Assembly (NCBI GenBank): GCA_963695675.1
Contig: CAVOGY010000005.1
Span: 496,001 to 560,000, forward strand
Source of the DNA: DASUPK01 sp963695675
GTDB taxonomy: Bacteria > Actinomycetota > Thermoleophilia > Solirubrobacterales > 70-9
Reading direction: 5' to 3'
Length of the DNA: 64,000 nucleotides
This document shows positions 15,652 through 24,174 of the stretch, in pieces (positions within the stretch are counted from its first letter, which is position 1; each line of letters begins with the position of its first letter). Both the position numbers and the translations under genes were made by a program. Under the pieces are notes generated by a model. It was not told the origin of the DNA. It worked only from the letters and a program-made list of their open reading frames with translations, and did no database searches.

Positions 15652-16848
15652 TCACCAGACCCGCCCGAGCCCGACGTAGTTCTCCGCCAGCGTCGCCGCG
15701 GCGGCCCGGGACGAGCAGACGTAATCGAGCTGGGACCGGCGCAGTCCCCGCATGAAGCCGTCGTCCTCCGGAAAGCGGTGGAGCATCCAGGTCATCCACC
15801 AGCTGAAGTGCTGCACGCGCCAGACCCGGCGCAGGCAGGCATCGGAGTAGGCGTCGAGCAGAGAGTCGTCGCCGCCCTTCAGGTACCTGGCGAGAGCCTC
15901 GCCAAGCACCTGGACGTCGGCGACCGCCAGATTCAGCCCCTTCGCGCCGGTCGCCGGGACGATGTGCACCGCGTCCCCGGCGAGGTAGAGCCGCCCGTAC
16001 TGCATCGGCTGCGCGACGAAGCTGCGCAGGGGCGCGATCCCCTTCTCGACCACTGGCCCCTCCTTCAGGGCCCAGCCGTCGTCGCGGGCGAGCCGCAGGT
16101 GGAGCTCCTCCCAGATCCGCTCGTCGGGCCACTGATCTAGCGAGTCCCCGGGATCGCACTGGACGTAGAGCCGGCTGAGCTCGGGGGAACGCAGGCTGTG
16201 GAGAGCGAATCCCCGCTCGTGAGGCGCATAGATCAGCTCCTCGGTCGAGGGCGCTACCTCCGCCAGGATCCCGAGCCAGGCGAAGGGATAGTCGAGCTGG
16301 TTGAAGCTCAAGACGCCGTCGGGGACCGACGGCCGGCAGACGCCATGGAAGCCGTCGCAGCCCGCGATCGCGTCGCAGCGGAGCTCCTTCTCCACGCCGT
16401 CGTGGGTGAAGCGGATGCTTGGCTCGTCCGAGTCGATCCCGTGCAGGGTGACGTCGTCGACCTCGAAGAGCAGCGGGCCGCCGGCATCGTGCCGCGCCGC
16501 GATCAGGTCCTTGACCACCTCCTGCTGCCCGTAGATCGTGATCGCCCGGCCCTCGGCAAGCTCCTCGAAGGGGATCCGGTGTCCCTGTCCGTCGAAGCGC
16601 AGCTCGATCCCGTGGTGGACGAGTCCCTCGCGGTGGAGCCGGTCGGCGAGGCCCAGCTCGGTGAGCAGGTCGACGGTGCCCTGCTCGAGGACGCCCGCCC
16701 GGACCCGCTTCTCCACGTAGTCGCGGCTGCGGTCCTCCAGCACGACGCACTCGATGCCCTCGCGGGCCAGCAGGTGGGAGAGGACCAGGCCGGCGGGACC
16801 GGCGCCCACGATCCCCACCTGCGTACGCGAGCTGATCTCACCTTCCAT
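15652..16848 (-). CDS. pobA: 4-hydroxybenzoate 3-monooxygenase
   Basis: This 398-residue flavoprotein has the length of PobA (about 394). The FAD-binding VGIVGAGPAGLVLSHLLAREGI comes first, then RVRAGVLEQGTVDLL, which is diagnostic for p-hydroxybenzoate hydroxylase. The DG motif is in AIAGCDGFHGV and the second FAD motif is GRLYLAGDAVHIVPATGAKG. It hydroxylates 4-hydroxybenzoate to protocatechuate with NAD(P)H and O2. Its product feeds the pca genes in the same block. ATG at 16848. Confidence 0.95.
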   Translation of the reverse strand: MEGEISSRTQVGIVGAGPAGLVLSHLLAREGIECVVLEDRSRDYVEKRVRAGVLEQGTVDLLTELGLADRLHREGLVHHGIELRFDGQGHRIPFEELAEGRAITIYGQQEVVKDLIAARHDAGGPLLFEVDDVTLHGIDSDEPSIRFTHDGVEKELRCDAIAGCDGFHGVCRPSVPDGVLSFNQLDYPFAWLGILAEVAPSTEELIYAPHERGFALHSLRSPELSRLYVQCDPGDSLDQWPDERIWEELHLRLARDDGWALKEGPVVEKGIAPLRSFVAQPMQYGRLYLAGDAVHIVPATGAKGLNLAVADVQVLGEALARYLKGGDDSLLDAYSDACLRRVWRVQHFSWWMTWMLHRFPEDDGFMRGLRRSQLDYVCSSRAAAATLAENYVGLGRVW

Positions 16849-16896
16849 GCCCTCTCCTCACTCCGTCCCTGGCGGTTGCGAACCCTAGTCCCCCGG

Positions 16897-18078
16897 TCAA
16901 CTCGCGCCCCGTGCCTCGAGGTCGGCGGCCCCGGCAGCGACCCGCTCGAAGCGGCGGGTCAGCGCGATCGTCGCGCCGGCGGCCAGGGCGAGCCCGGCGC
17001 AGAGCGACCACGCCGCGGCGAAGTGATCGTGCTCTGCCAGCAGCCCGACAAGCAGCGGGCCGCCGGCCGCGCCGGCGAAGAGCCCGGACATCATCACCCC
17101 GACCGCCCAGGCCGGCGCGTCCGGGCGGCGGAAGACCACCGCCAGGGTCAGCGTGCCCGGCCAGGACCAGCCGATGCTGCCGACGATCAGGGCGGCCGGC
17201 ACGATCACCGCCGGCTCGCCCACGATCAGCAGCAGGTAGCCCGCCGCGCTCCCCGTCAGCACCAGGGCGGTGAGGCGGAGCGCGTCTCCGCCCGACCGGT
17301 CGGCGATCACGCCGAGCCCCATCCGGCTGACCGTCGCTGCCAGGCTGACGGCGCCGAGCAGCAGGCCCGCCGCACCCTCGCCGATGCCTTGATCGATCGA
17401 GTAGGTCACGAGGAAGGCGATGAAGCCGACGCCGGCGGCGCTCGCCAGCGTCGCGGCGACGGCGAGGGCGCGGATCGAGGTGAGGTGATGCGGCGCGGGC
17501 TCCGCCTCGACCTGCAACCGCGGCGGCTCACCCGGCCCGGGCGACGGCGCGAGCGCGACCGCGACGATCGCGAGCGCGGCCGCCAGCGCGTAGGCCCAGC
17601 GCCAGCCGAACGGGATCGCAACCGCGGGCAGCGCCAGGCCGGCGAGTAGGGCTCCGATCGAGGCCCCCGACTGCTGCGCGCCGAAGGCGAATCCGTGGTG
17701 GCCTGTATCGACGGTGCGGCGCAGCAGCGCGCTCACGGCCGGGCCGCCGATCGCGTTGCCGAGCCCGGCGACGAGCAGGATCGTGATCAGCGCGGCGGCG
17801 GAATGGGCGAGCAGCGCGATCCCGACGCAGGCGAGGGAGGTCATCGCCGCCCCGAGGAGCATCCCCCGCCGCGCCCCGATCCTCTCGACCAGGTGCCCGG
17901 AGGGGGTCGAGCTCAGCATGCAGGTCAGGTAGAAGATCGCAACCGCGAGCCCGAGGACGGAGTCGCCGAAGGAGAAGTCGTGCCGGATCCGCGGGGCGAG
18001 GCTCGCGGTTAGGAAGCCCGGCAGCACGCCGGCGACGATCAGCGCCGTGCCCGGAACGACGGATCGGCCGGGTCGCAT
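16897..18078 (-). CDS. MFS transporter
   Basis: This 393-residue membrane protein has about 12 hydrophobic segments, the usual size for the major facilitator superfamily. The cytoplasmic-loop motif between TM2 and TM3 is GHLVERIGARRGMLLG. The start ATG at 18076-18078 is preferred over an extension to 18234, which would run into the neighbouring gene and is rich in Arg/Gly. It sits 48 bases upstream of pobA, which suggests uptake of 4-hydroxybenzoate or a related acid, although it is not clearly of the PcaK/AAHS type. Confidence 0.8.
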   Translation of the reverse strand: MRPGRSVVPGTALIVAGVLPGFLTASLAPRIRHDFSFGDSVLGLAVAIFYLTCMLSSTPSGHLVERIGARRGMLLGAAMTSLACVGIALLAHSAAALITILLVAGLGNAIGGPAVSALLRRTVDTGHHGFAFGAQQSGASIGALLAGLALPAVAIPFGWRWAYALAAALAIVAVALAPSPGPGEPPRLQVEAEPAPHHLTSIRALAVAATLASAAGVGFIAFLVTYSIDQGIGEGAAGLLLGAVSLAATVSRMGLGVIADRSGGDALRLTALVLTGSAAGYLLLIVGEPAVIVPAALIVGSIGWSWPGTLTLAVVFRRPDAPAWAVGVMMSGLFAGAAGGPLLVGLLAEHDHFAAAWSLCAGLALAAGATIALTRRFERVAAGAADLEARGAS

Positions 18079-18101
18079 GGGAGTGCGGCCGCGACCAGCG
18101 C

Positions 18102-18758
18102 TCAGCTGGTCGCGGCCGCGTGGAGGTGCTGCAGTGCGTCGGCTCCCACATACGCAAGTCCCAGCGGTGAGCCCGCCTCCGTCAGCGCGTGCCAGAGCTC
18201 GCCGGCCTCCGCCGCCGGAGCCACCAGCAGCCATTGCTGCTCGTACTGGCGAACCACCAGCGTCGGCACGCCGCCGACCGATTCGACCCGGACGCTGCCG
18301 GGGCCGACCGCGGTTGCCCCGGCGCGCCCCATCACCTCGCGGGCGAACGGCCCGGTCAGGCAGACGGCGACCCGGTCGGAGGTGACGTCGACAATCCGCG
18401 TGCCGGGATAAGCCCTCTCCTCGAGGTCGGCCCGGACCCGGGCCGTCCTGGTCTGGGAGGCGAGGACGAGCAACGAATCACGGGTGACGACGCACCACCA
18501 GGCGTCGGCCGCCTCGAGGACGCGCCCGGGATTCAGCTCCCGGCCCGACGGGTAGATGTCGGCGATCGCCGTCGCCGGGCCCTGCACCTCGAACTTGCTG
18601 ATGCTGGAGACGTCGGCGAGCCCGGCGGTCGCACGGCTGACGGCGATCTCCGCCGCCAGCGAGCCGAAGTCCGCCGCCACCAGCCAGCCCTCGCGCTCGG
18701 TCATGTGGGCGCCGGAGCGCTTCAGCTCGGCGTCAAGGGGACTGAGCAGAGACCCCAT
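18102..18758 (-). CDS. small GcvT/sarcosine-oxidase-gamma-like folate-binding protein
   Basis: The protein has 218 residues. The N-terminal part (LSPLDAELKRSGAHM, then VSRATAGLADVSSISKFEVQGPAT) resembles the sarcosine oxidase gamma subunit/GcvT fold, and LTGPFAREVMGRAGA is the usual mid-domain turn. It is about half the size of a full aminomethyltransferase and lacks the C-terminal barrel. It starts one base after the stop of the core-MetE-like gene, so the two are coupled. No sarcosine oxidase alpha, beta or delta genes are nearby. It may bind tetrahydrofolate or a methylated substrate for the neighbouring methyltransferase; this is inference. Confidence 0.65.
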   Translation of the reverse strand: MGSLLSPLDAELKRSGAHMTEREGWLVAADFGSLAAEIAVSRATAGLADVSSISKFEVQGPATAIADIYPSGRELNPGRVLEAADAWWCVVTRDSLLVLASQTRTARVRADLEERAYPGTRIVDVTSDRVAVCLTGPFAREVMGRAGATAVGPGSVRVESVGGVPTLVVRQYEQQWLLVAPAAEAGELWHALTEAGSPLGLAYVGADALQHLHAAATS

Positions 18759-18759
18759 C

Positions 18760-19860
18760 TCAGCCCCAGACCTCGTGCGCGACTTTGCCGAGCAGCTCGA
18801 GCTTCGCCGTCTGGTCGTCGAAGGTGACCAGGTTTCCCGGCAGGGTTGAGGCGAAACCGCACTGGGGGCTGAGCGCGAGCCGCTCGAGCGGGATGTACGT
18901 CGAGGCCTCCTCGATCCGAGCCTTGAGCTGGTCGGCGTCCTCGAGCTCCGGCTCCTTGGTGGTGATCAGCCCGAGGACGACGGTCTTGCCCTCCGGCACG
19001 AACCGCAGCGGCTCGAACGTCCCCGCCCGCGGCGAGTCGTACTCGGCGAAAATCCGATCGCACTCCAGATCGTTGAAGAGCTGCTCGGCGATCGTGTCGT
19101 AGCCGCCCTCCACGGACCACATCGATCGGTGGTTGCCGCGGCAGAGATGGACCGCCCAGGTGACGTCAGGGAACGCCCTGATCAGCTGGTTATCGCGCTC
19201 GATCATCTGGCCGAGCCAGGTCTCCGTGTCGAGCCCGAGGTTGCGCAGGTTCTCCTGGCCCTCCTCACTGACCAGGTGCGTGTAGCGGGGGGAGTCGAGC
19301 TGGAAGTAGTCGCAGCCGGCCTCGACCGTCTCGCCGACGATCTGCTTCATCAGCTCGATCACCTCGTCCATGTAGGCCTCGCGGTCGGGATAGACCTTGT
19401 CCGAGTACCCGGGGACCCAGAGCACGCTGGCGTAGGTCATGCCCGCCAGGGTCGCCTTCGCGGGGCGGTCGGTGTTGGCGCTGACGAACTTGTATTCCTC
19501 GAGCGGCAGGTTGTGGCGGATGCCGAGCTTCTCGGTGACCGCGGGGAGCTTCGGCGGCGGGCCCTCGGGTTTGTCGCCGGAGCCGTGGAACATCACCGGC
19601 GCGGGAACCTCGGGGTTGTAGCCGGAGAGGCTGTCGGTCAGAGGGTCGAACCAGAAGCGGCGGCGCACCTCGCCGTCGGTGAGCACCTCGATGCCGGCCT
19701 CCTCCTGGAGGGCGATGTTCCGCTTGCCCTCCTCCTCCTGGAGGGCCTCGAGCTGCTTGGGATCGATCTCGCCCCGCTCGTCCTGCTCCATCGCCTGCTT
19801 GAGCTCGTCGTGGCGGAGCAGGCTGCCAACGACCTCGCAGTGGAATCCGTTGCTCGACAT
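18760..19860 (-). CDS. core cobalamin-independent methionine synthase (MetE C-domain) family methyltransferase
   Basis: The protein has 366 residues, only the catalytic half of classical MetE (about 750). The zinc ligands are visible: His238 and Cys240 (AVHLCRGN), Glu273 (FAEYDSPR) and Cys334 (LSPQCGFAS). The homocysteine-binding Asp is in FQLDSPRYTH. Such core-MetE proteins pass a methyl group to homocysteine or another thiol, often from a donor other than methyl-folate polyglutamate. The N-terminal folate-binding half is absent, and the next gene is a small GcvT-like protein, which may supply the donor site. Good ribosome site (GAGGAGAG) before the ATG. Confidence 0.82.
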   Translation of the reverse strand: MSSNGFHCEVVGSLLRHDELKQAMEQDERGEIDPKQLEALQEEEGKRNIALQEEAGIEVLTDGEVRRRFWFDPLTDSLSGYNPEVPAPVMFHGSGDKPEGPPPKLPAVTEKLGIRHNLPLEEYKFVSANTDRPAKATLAGMTYASVLWVPGYSDKVYPDREAYMDEVIELMKQIVGETVEAGCDYFQLDSPRYTHLVSEEGQENLRNLGLDTETWLGQMIERDNQLIRAFPDVTWAVHLCRGNHRSMWSVEGGYDTIAEQLFNDLECDRIFAEYDSPRAGTFEPLRFVPEGKTVVLGLITTKEPELEDADQLKARIEEASTYIPLERLALSPQCGFASTLPGNLVTFDDQTAKLELLGKVAHEVWG

Positions 19861-19885
19861 CTGCGGCTCTCCTCTTCCTTCCTGG

Positions 19886-20665
19886 TTAGTCCTTCGAGTG
19901 CTCGGCGAGGTTGATCAGCGAACCGCCGGGGATCTGGTCCAGCACGTGGCGGTTGTCCAGGACGATCTCCAAGTTCCGGAGGGCGACCCGCGCGTGCTCC
20001 CGCGCGAGCGCCTCGGCGCGGACCGCCTCGCGGCGCTCGATCGCCTCGATCAGCCCGCGGTGATGGTCCTGGGCGATCACCAGGATCTCCCGGGACTCGG
20101 GGATCTCCGCCTGCCCCTGCACCAGGGCGCTCGGCGAAGCGAACGGGAGCGCCACGATCCGCTCCAGCGACCTCTCCAGGACGGGGCTCGCCGCCGCCTC
20201 CACCAGTAGGGCGTGGAAGGCGCGGTTGCACTCCACGTACTGCCAGAAGGAGTCGAGGTCGGAGCGGTGGACCAGCGGGTCCATCTCGGCGCTCAGCCGC
20301 CGCATCCGCGCGAGCTGATCCGGGGTCGCGCCCCGCTCCGCCGCGAACCGCGCCGCGGTTCCCTCGAGCACCCCGCGGAGCTCGATGGCGTCGTGGATCT
20401 CATCCATCGTGAACTCTCGGACGGCATAACCGCCCCCGTCCAGGTTCTCCAACAACCCCTCGTGCTCGAGGTTCGCGAGCGCGAGCCGCAACGGCGTCCG
20501 GGAGACGCCGAGGCGTTCCACCAGGGGGAGCTCCGACATCCGCGTGCCCGGCGGGAACTCGCCGCTGAGCAGCCGGTCGCGGAGGCTGAGCAGGGCCCGC
20601 GTGGTCTGGGAGGTGGGCTCTTCGTCGGTGCCCGCCGTCTTGCGCCTTTCGTCGCTAGCCGCCAA
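19886..20665 (-). CDS. GntR-family transcriptional regulator (FCD type)
   Basis: The protein has 259 residues. The DNA-binding domain is at about 20-90 (MSELPLVERLGVSRTPLRLALANLEHEGLL), and the FCD effector domain follows (IELRGVLEGTAARFAAERG, ECNRAFHALLVEAAASPVLER, IAQDHHRGLIEAIERR). The only in-frame start is TTG at 20665. A CTGTATGCAG near-palindrome lies 12 bases upstream and a second copy lies near the divergent aldehyde dehydrogenase gene, which suggests autoregulation and control of both directions. Related GTATAC sites occur at 59 and 62.7 kb, so the regulon may include the O-demethylase genes. Confidence 0.85.
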   Translation of the reverse strand: MAASDERRKTAGTDEEPTSQTTRALLSLRDRLLSGEFPPGTRMSELPLVERLGVSRTPLRLALANLEHEGLLENLDGGGYAVREFTMDEIHDAIELRGVLEGTAARFAAERGATPDQLARMRRLSAEMDPLVHRSDLDSFWQYVECNRAFHALLVEAAASPVLERSLERIVALPFASPSALVQGQAEIPESREILVIAQDHHRGLIEAIERREAVRAEALAREHARVALRNLEIVLDNRHVLDQIPGGSLINLAEHSKD

Positions 20666-20676
20666 TCGACCACACT

Positions 20677-20686
20677 CTGTATGCAG
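20677..20686. promoter_or_regulatory. candidate GntR operator CTGTATGCAG
   Basis: This near-palindrome belongs to the window-wide TTGTATACAA-like set and fits the general FadR-subfamily pattern (T-N-G-T-N-N-N-A-C-N-A family). It lies 12 bases upstream of the GntR start, in a position to repress that gene. Confidence 0.6.
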
Positions 20687-20751
20687 AATCCCTATCCATC
20701 ACCCAAACGGCGCGAGTTGACCCGCGTCGAATAACGTCCGCTCCTCTCCTG

Positions 20752-20761
20752 TTGCATACAG
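20752..20761. promoter_or_regulatory. candidate GntR operator TTGCATACAG
   Basis: The reverse complement (CTGTATGCAA) differs by one base from the site at 20677, 75 bases away. It lies 71 bases upstream of the aldehyde dehydrogenase ATG, within the 166-base divergent promoter region. Confidence 0.6.
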
Positions 20762-20831
20762 GATCCCGGTGAGGCAAGATACACCTCGAAACGCCGGGAA
20801 CGGAATCCCGGCATCGAGAGGAGGAGATCTG

Positions 20832-22319
20832 ATGGAGGTTGCGACCCAGACCGAGGTCCGTACCGGGGCCCTGATCACCGATCAGATCCTCGACGGCAAG
20901 ATCTTCAGCGGTGGTTGGCAGCAGACGAGCGAGCGGCTCGAGGTGCACAACCCCGCCACTGACGAGCATCTGGCCTCGGTGGGAAGCGCAGCGCGGGATG
21001 ACGTCCTCAAGGCTTCTAAGCTGGCGGCGGAGGCGCAGCCCGCGTGGGCCGCGACCCCCGGCCCCGAGCGGGCGAGGATCCTCCACGCCACCGCCGACGC
21101 GCTCGAGAGCGCGCGCGAGGAGATCGAATGGTGGTTGGTCCACGAGGGCGGCGGCGTCCCCCAGAAGGCCGCCTTCGAGGTCGGCGAGGCCGAGAAGGAG
21201 CTGCGCGAGGCCGCGGCTCTGACCTCACGCCCGGTCGGCGAGGTGCTGCCGAACGAGCAGGGCCGGATCAGCATGGCGAAGCGGCTCCCGGTCGGGGTCG
21301 TCGGCGTGATCGCCCCGTGGAACTTCCCGATGATCCTCGCGATGCGCTCGGTGGCCCCGGCGCTCGCGCTCGGCAACTCCGTGCTCCTCAAGTGCGATCC
21401 CCACACGCCGGTCGCCGGCGGGCTCGTCTTCGCGAGGGCCTTCGAGGAGGCCGGGATGCCGGAGAACGTCTTCCAGGTCCTTCCCGGCGGAGTCGAGCCG
21501 GGCGAGGCGATCTGCGAGGCGCCGGAGGTCAGGATGGTCTCGTTCACCGGCTCCACGCGCGCTGGCCGCGCCGTGGGGGCGCTCGCGGGCGGCAACCTGA
21601 AGCGGGTGGCGCTCGAGCTCGGAGGCAAGAGCTCCTTCATCGTGCTCGACGATGCCGACATCGAGAAGGCGACGTCCTGCGGAGCCTTCGGGACGTTCTT
21701 CCACCAGGGGCAGATCTGCATGGCCTCCGGACGCCATCTCGTCCACGAGTCGGTCGCTGACGAGTACATCTCCAAGCTCGCCGAACGGGCCGCGCGCCTG
21801 CCCGTCGGGGACCCGGGCTCTGAGGAGGTCGCCCTGGGACCGATCATCAACCGGCGGCAGATCGACCGCGTGCAGGAGATCGTCGACGAGGCGGTCAACG
21901 CCGGGGCGGACGTGAAGGCCGGCGGCAAGAGCGATCCGCCCTACTTCCCGCCGACCGTGCTCGCGCAGGTCACCAGGGACATGCGCGCCTGGAACGAGGA
22001 GATCTTCGGACCGGTCGCGCCCGTCATGACCTTCTCGGACGAGGACGAGGCGGTCGCGATCGCCAACGACACCGAGTACGGGCTTTCCGGCGCCGTCTAC
22101 ACGTCCTCGCATGAGCGCGGACGGGAGGTCGCCGACCGGCTCGACACAGGCCTGGTCCACATCATGGACTCGACCGTCTACGACGATCCGGTCGCTCCCT
22201 TCGGCGGCAGGGGCGCGTCGGGGAACGGTGGACGCTTCGGCGGCGAGTTCAGCGTCGAGGAGTTCACCGAGGTCCGGTGGATCACGGAGCAGCCCGAGCC
22301 CGCGAGCTACCCGTTCTAG
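20832..22319 (+). CDS. NAD(P)-dependent aromatic-aldehyde-type dehydrogenase (benzaldehyde/vanillin dehydrogenase-like)
   Basis: The protein has 495 residues. The catalytic residues of the ALDH superfamily are present: Asn164 (APWNFPM), Glu262 (ALELGGKSS) and nucleophile Cys296 (HQGQICMASG). The cofactor turn is in FTGSTRAGRAVG. The segment LLKCDPHTPVAGG resembles the benzaldehyde/vanillin dehydrogenase group (LKPDPxTP). ATG at 20832 is chosen because GAGGAGGAG lies just upstream; an in-frame extension to 20769 has no such site. It is divergent from a GntR regulator with matching operators. Oxidation of vanillin, syringaldehyde or 4-hydroxybenzaldehyde would suit the context. Confidence 0.82.
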   Translation: MEVATQTEVRTGALITDQILDGKIFSGGWQQTSERLEVHNPATDEHLASVGSAARDDVLKASKLAAEAQPAWAATPGPERARILHATADALESAREEIEWWLVHEGGGVPQKAAFEVGEAEKELREAAALTSRPVGEVLPNEQGRISMAKRLPVGVVGVIAPWNFPMILAMRSVAPALALGNSVLLKCDPHTPVAGGLVFARAFEEAGMPENVFQVLPGGVEPGEAICEAPEVRMVSFTGSTRAGRAVGALAGGNLKRVALELGGKSSFIVLDDADIEKATSCGAFGTFFHQGQICMASGRHLVHESVADEYISKLAERAARLPVGDPGSEEVALGPIINRRQIDRVQEIVDEAVNAGADVKAGGKSDPPYFPPTVLAQVTRDMRAWNEEIFGPVAPVMTFSDEDEAVAIANDTEYGLSGAVYTSSHERGREVADRLDTGLVHIMDSTVYDDPVAPFGGRGASGNGGRFGGEFSVEEFTEVRWITEQPEPASYPF

Positions 22320-22355
22320 TCCCCCGCCACCCAGTCCCCCTATCTAAGGAGAGCC

Positions 22356-23210
22356 GTGCAGTTCAACCTGGATGCGCTGGGGCAGTGGACCCCCGGTCGC
22401 GCGACGTCGGTGAGCAGGGGGGCGCTCGGCGCCTATGCGCGGGCGACTGACGAAACCGCCCAACTCGCTCTCGACGGGACGATTGCAACGCCCGTGTTCG
22501 CCATCGTCCCAGTCTGGGACGCGCTGCAGGAGGCGGCGAGGTCGGTCGCGCCCGAGGAGGCACGGCCCCGCGTCGTGCACGGCGACCAGGACATCCGGAT
22601 CTCGACCCCGATTCAGGCCGGCATGACGGTGCGCTCGCGGGCAGCGGCGGTGGGCGTTCACGTCAAGGAGTCCGGCACAACCGTGGTGCTGAAGACGGAG
22701 AGCCGCGACGCCGACGATCGGCTGCTGAACGAGCAGTACGTGACCGAGTTCTACCGGGGCATCTCCGGTGGCAGCGGCGGGGGCGAGGAGGCCCCGGACC
22801 ATCGGATGCCCGATGAGCTGGCCGACTCCGAGCCCGCGGCGGCGCCCACCTATCCCATTGCCGAGGACCAGACGCGGCGCTATGCCGAGGCCTCGGGCGA
22901 CTACAACGCCTTCCACCTCGACGACGAGGTCGCGCGGGCGGCGGGGCTGCCGGGGATCATCGTCCACGGCCTCTGCCTGATGGCATTCGCGGGGCGGGCC
23001 GTGCTCGCCTCGCAGGAGATCGAGCATCCCGCGGCGATCCAGCGGCTCGCGGTGCGCTTCTCGCGGCCGATGACGCCAGGCGACGCGCTCACCACGCGGG
23101 TCCGCCGCCCGCAGGCAGGCGTGATCAGGTTCGACGCCACCGACGGGGGCGGCGACGTGGTCCTCAAGGACGGGTTCGCCGAGCTCCAGGAGGCGGCGCC
23201 TCCGTCGTGA
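22356..23210 (+). CDS. double-hotdog MaoC-like dehydratase/hydratase
   Basis: The protein has 284 residues with two hotdog modules joined by a Gly/Glu-rich linker at about 135-155. The second module has the R-hydratase motif (YAEASGDYNAFHLDDEVARAAGLPGIIVHGL), with the catalytic Asp and His. The first module is more divergent, as in FAS1/Htd-type fused hydratases. It would hydrate an enoyl-CoA. The GTG start follows AAGGAGAG. Its stop overlaps the amidohydrolase start, so the three genes from 20832 form one unit. Substrate unknown; a CoA-linked side-chain step is a guess. Confidence 0.78.
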   Translation: MQFNLDALGQWTPGRATSVSRGALGAYARATDETAQLALDGTIATPVFAIVPVWDALQEAARSVAPEEARPRVVHGDQDIRISTPIQAGMTVRSRAAAVGVHVKESGTTVVLKTESRDADDRLLNEQYVTEFYRGISGGSGGGEEAPDHRMPDELADSEPAAAPTYPIAEDQTRRYAEASGDYNAFHLDDEVARAAGLPGIIVHGLCLMAFAGRAVLASQEIEHPAAIQRLAVRFSRPMTPGDALTTRVRRPQAGVIRFDATDGGGDVVLKDGFAELQEAAPPS

Positions 23211-24079
23211 TCGATCTCGACGCGGTCCGCGCGATCGACGTCCACACCCACGTCGAGGTCTCGACCGACGGGCACGACCCGATCCCCGCGAAGCTGCGGG
23301 AGGCCTCCCAGAAGTACTTCCGGGACGGGGGCGGCACCCCCACGATCGACGACCTCGGCGCCTACTACCGCGAGCGCGAGATGGCCGCCGTGGTCTTCAC
23401 GGTGGACTGGGAGTCGCAGTCGGGACGTCCGCCGGTCCCCAATGAGGAGGTCCTGGATGGGGCGGCCAAGTACCCCGACGTCCTGATCCCGTTCGCGAGC
23501 GTGGACCCGGCGCGGCCCGACGCCGTTGAGCGGGCCCGCCGCTTGATCGACGAGCACGACGTCCGGGGGTTCAAGTTCCACCCGAACCTGCAGGCGTTCT
23601 TCCCCAACGATCGCGCCGCGTACCCGCTGTACGAGGTGATCGCCGAGGCCGGGCTGCCCGCCCTCTTCCACACCGGACACAGCGGGATCGGGTCGGGCCT
23701 GCCCGGCGGCGGTGGCGTGCGGCTCAAGTTCTCGAACCCCATCTACGTGGACGACGTGGCGGCCGACTTCCCCGAGATGTCGATCGTGCTCGCCCATCCC
23801 TCCTTCCCCTGGCAGGACGAGGCGCTCTCGATCGCGATGCACAAGCCGGAGGTCTACATCGACCTCTCCGGCTGGTCGCCGAAGTACTTCCCGCCCCTGC
23901 TCGTCCGCTACGCCAACACCCTGCTCAAACGGCAGGTGCTGTTCGGCTCGGACTACCCCATGATCACGCCCGAGCGCTGGCTGGCGGACTTCGAGCGGCT
24001 CGAGATCGACGACGAGGTGCGGCCCCTGATCCTCAAGGAGAACGCCGCACGGCTGCTCGGACTGGGCTCATACACCTAA
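23207..24079 (+). CDS. amidohydrolase-2 family protein
   Basis: The protein has 290 residues. Metal-site motifs are AIDVHTHVEV (HxH), FKFHPNLQAFFPN, ALFHTGHSG, VLAHPSFPW and FGSDYPM (the C-terminal Asp). This is the family of aromatic acid decarboxylases (gamma-resorcylate, ACMSD) and of some lactone hydrolases. The GTG start overlaps the MaoC stop (GTGA). It could decarboxylate a hydroxylated benzoate or hydrolyse a ring-cleavage product; the sequence does not decide between these. Confidence 0.75.
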   Translation: MIDLDAVRAIDVHTHVEVSTDGHDPIPAKLREASQKYFRDGGGTPTIDDLGAYYREREMAAVVFTVDWESQSGRPPVPNEEVLDGAAKYPDVLIPFASVDPARPDAVERARRLIDEHDVRGFKFHPNLQAFFPNDRAAYPLYEVIAEAGLPALFHTGHSGIGSGLPGGGGVRLKFSNPIYVDDVAADFPEMSIVLAHPSFPWQDEALSIAMHKPEVYIDLSGWSPKYFPPLLVRYANTLLKRQVLFGSDYPMITPERWLADFERLEIDDEVRPLILKENAARLLGLGSYT

Positions 24080-24112
24080 TAGAAAACAAACCAAACGCAA
24101 TGACTTTCTTGT

Positions 24113-24118
24113 TATAGG
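24113..24118 (+). promoter_or_regulatory. possible -10 element upstream of the ABC importer genes
   Basis: The 95-base gap before the substrate-binding protein gene is unusually AT-rich for this window and holds TTATAGGAT. No convincing -35 hexamer is seen. A similar CTATAGGGT occurs at 34910 before another operon. Weak evidence. Confidence 0.3.
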
Positions 24119-24174
24119 ATCACGCGACGGCCGCCGGAACCGAAGGACGGCCGCTACCAGAGGAGGAGATTTCG

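Noticed and set aside
18102..18758. Sarcosine oxidase gamma subunit
   Set aside because: No alpha, beta or delta subunit genes are present; the neighbour is a methionine-synthase-like protein, so the subunit name would mislead.
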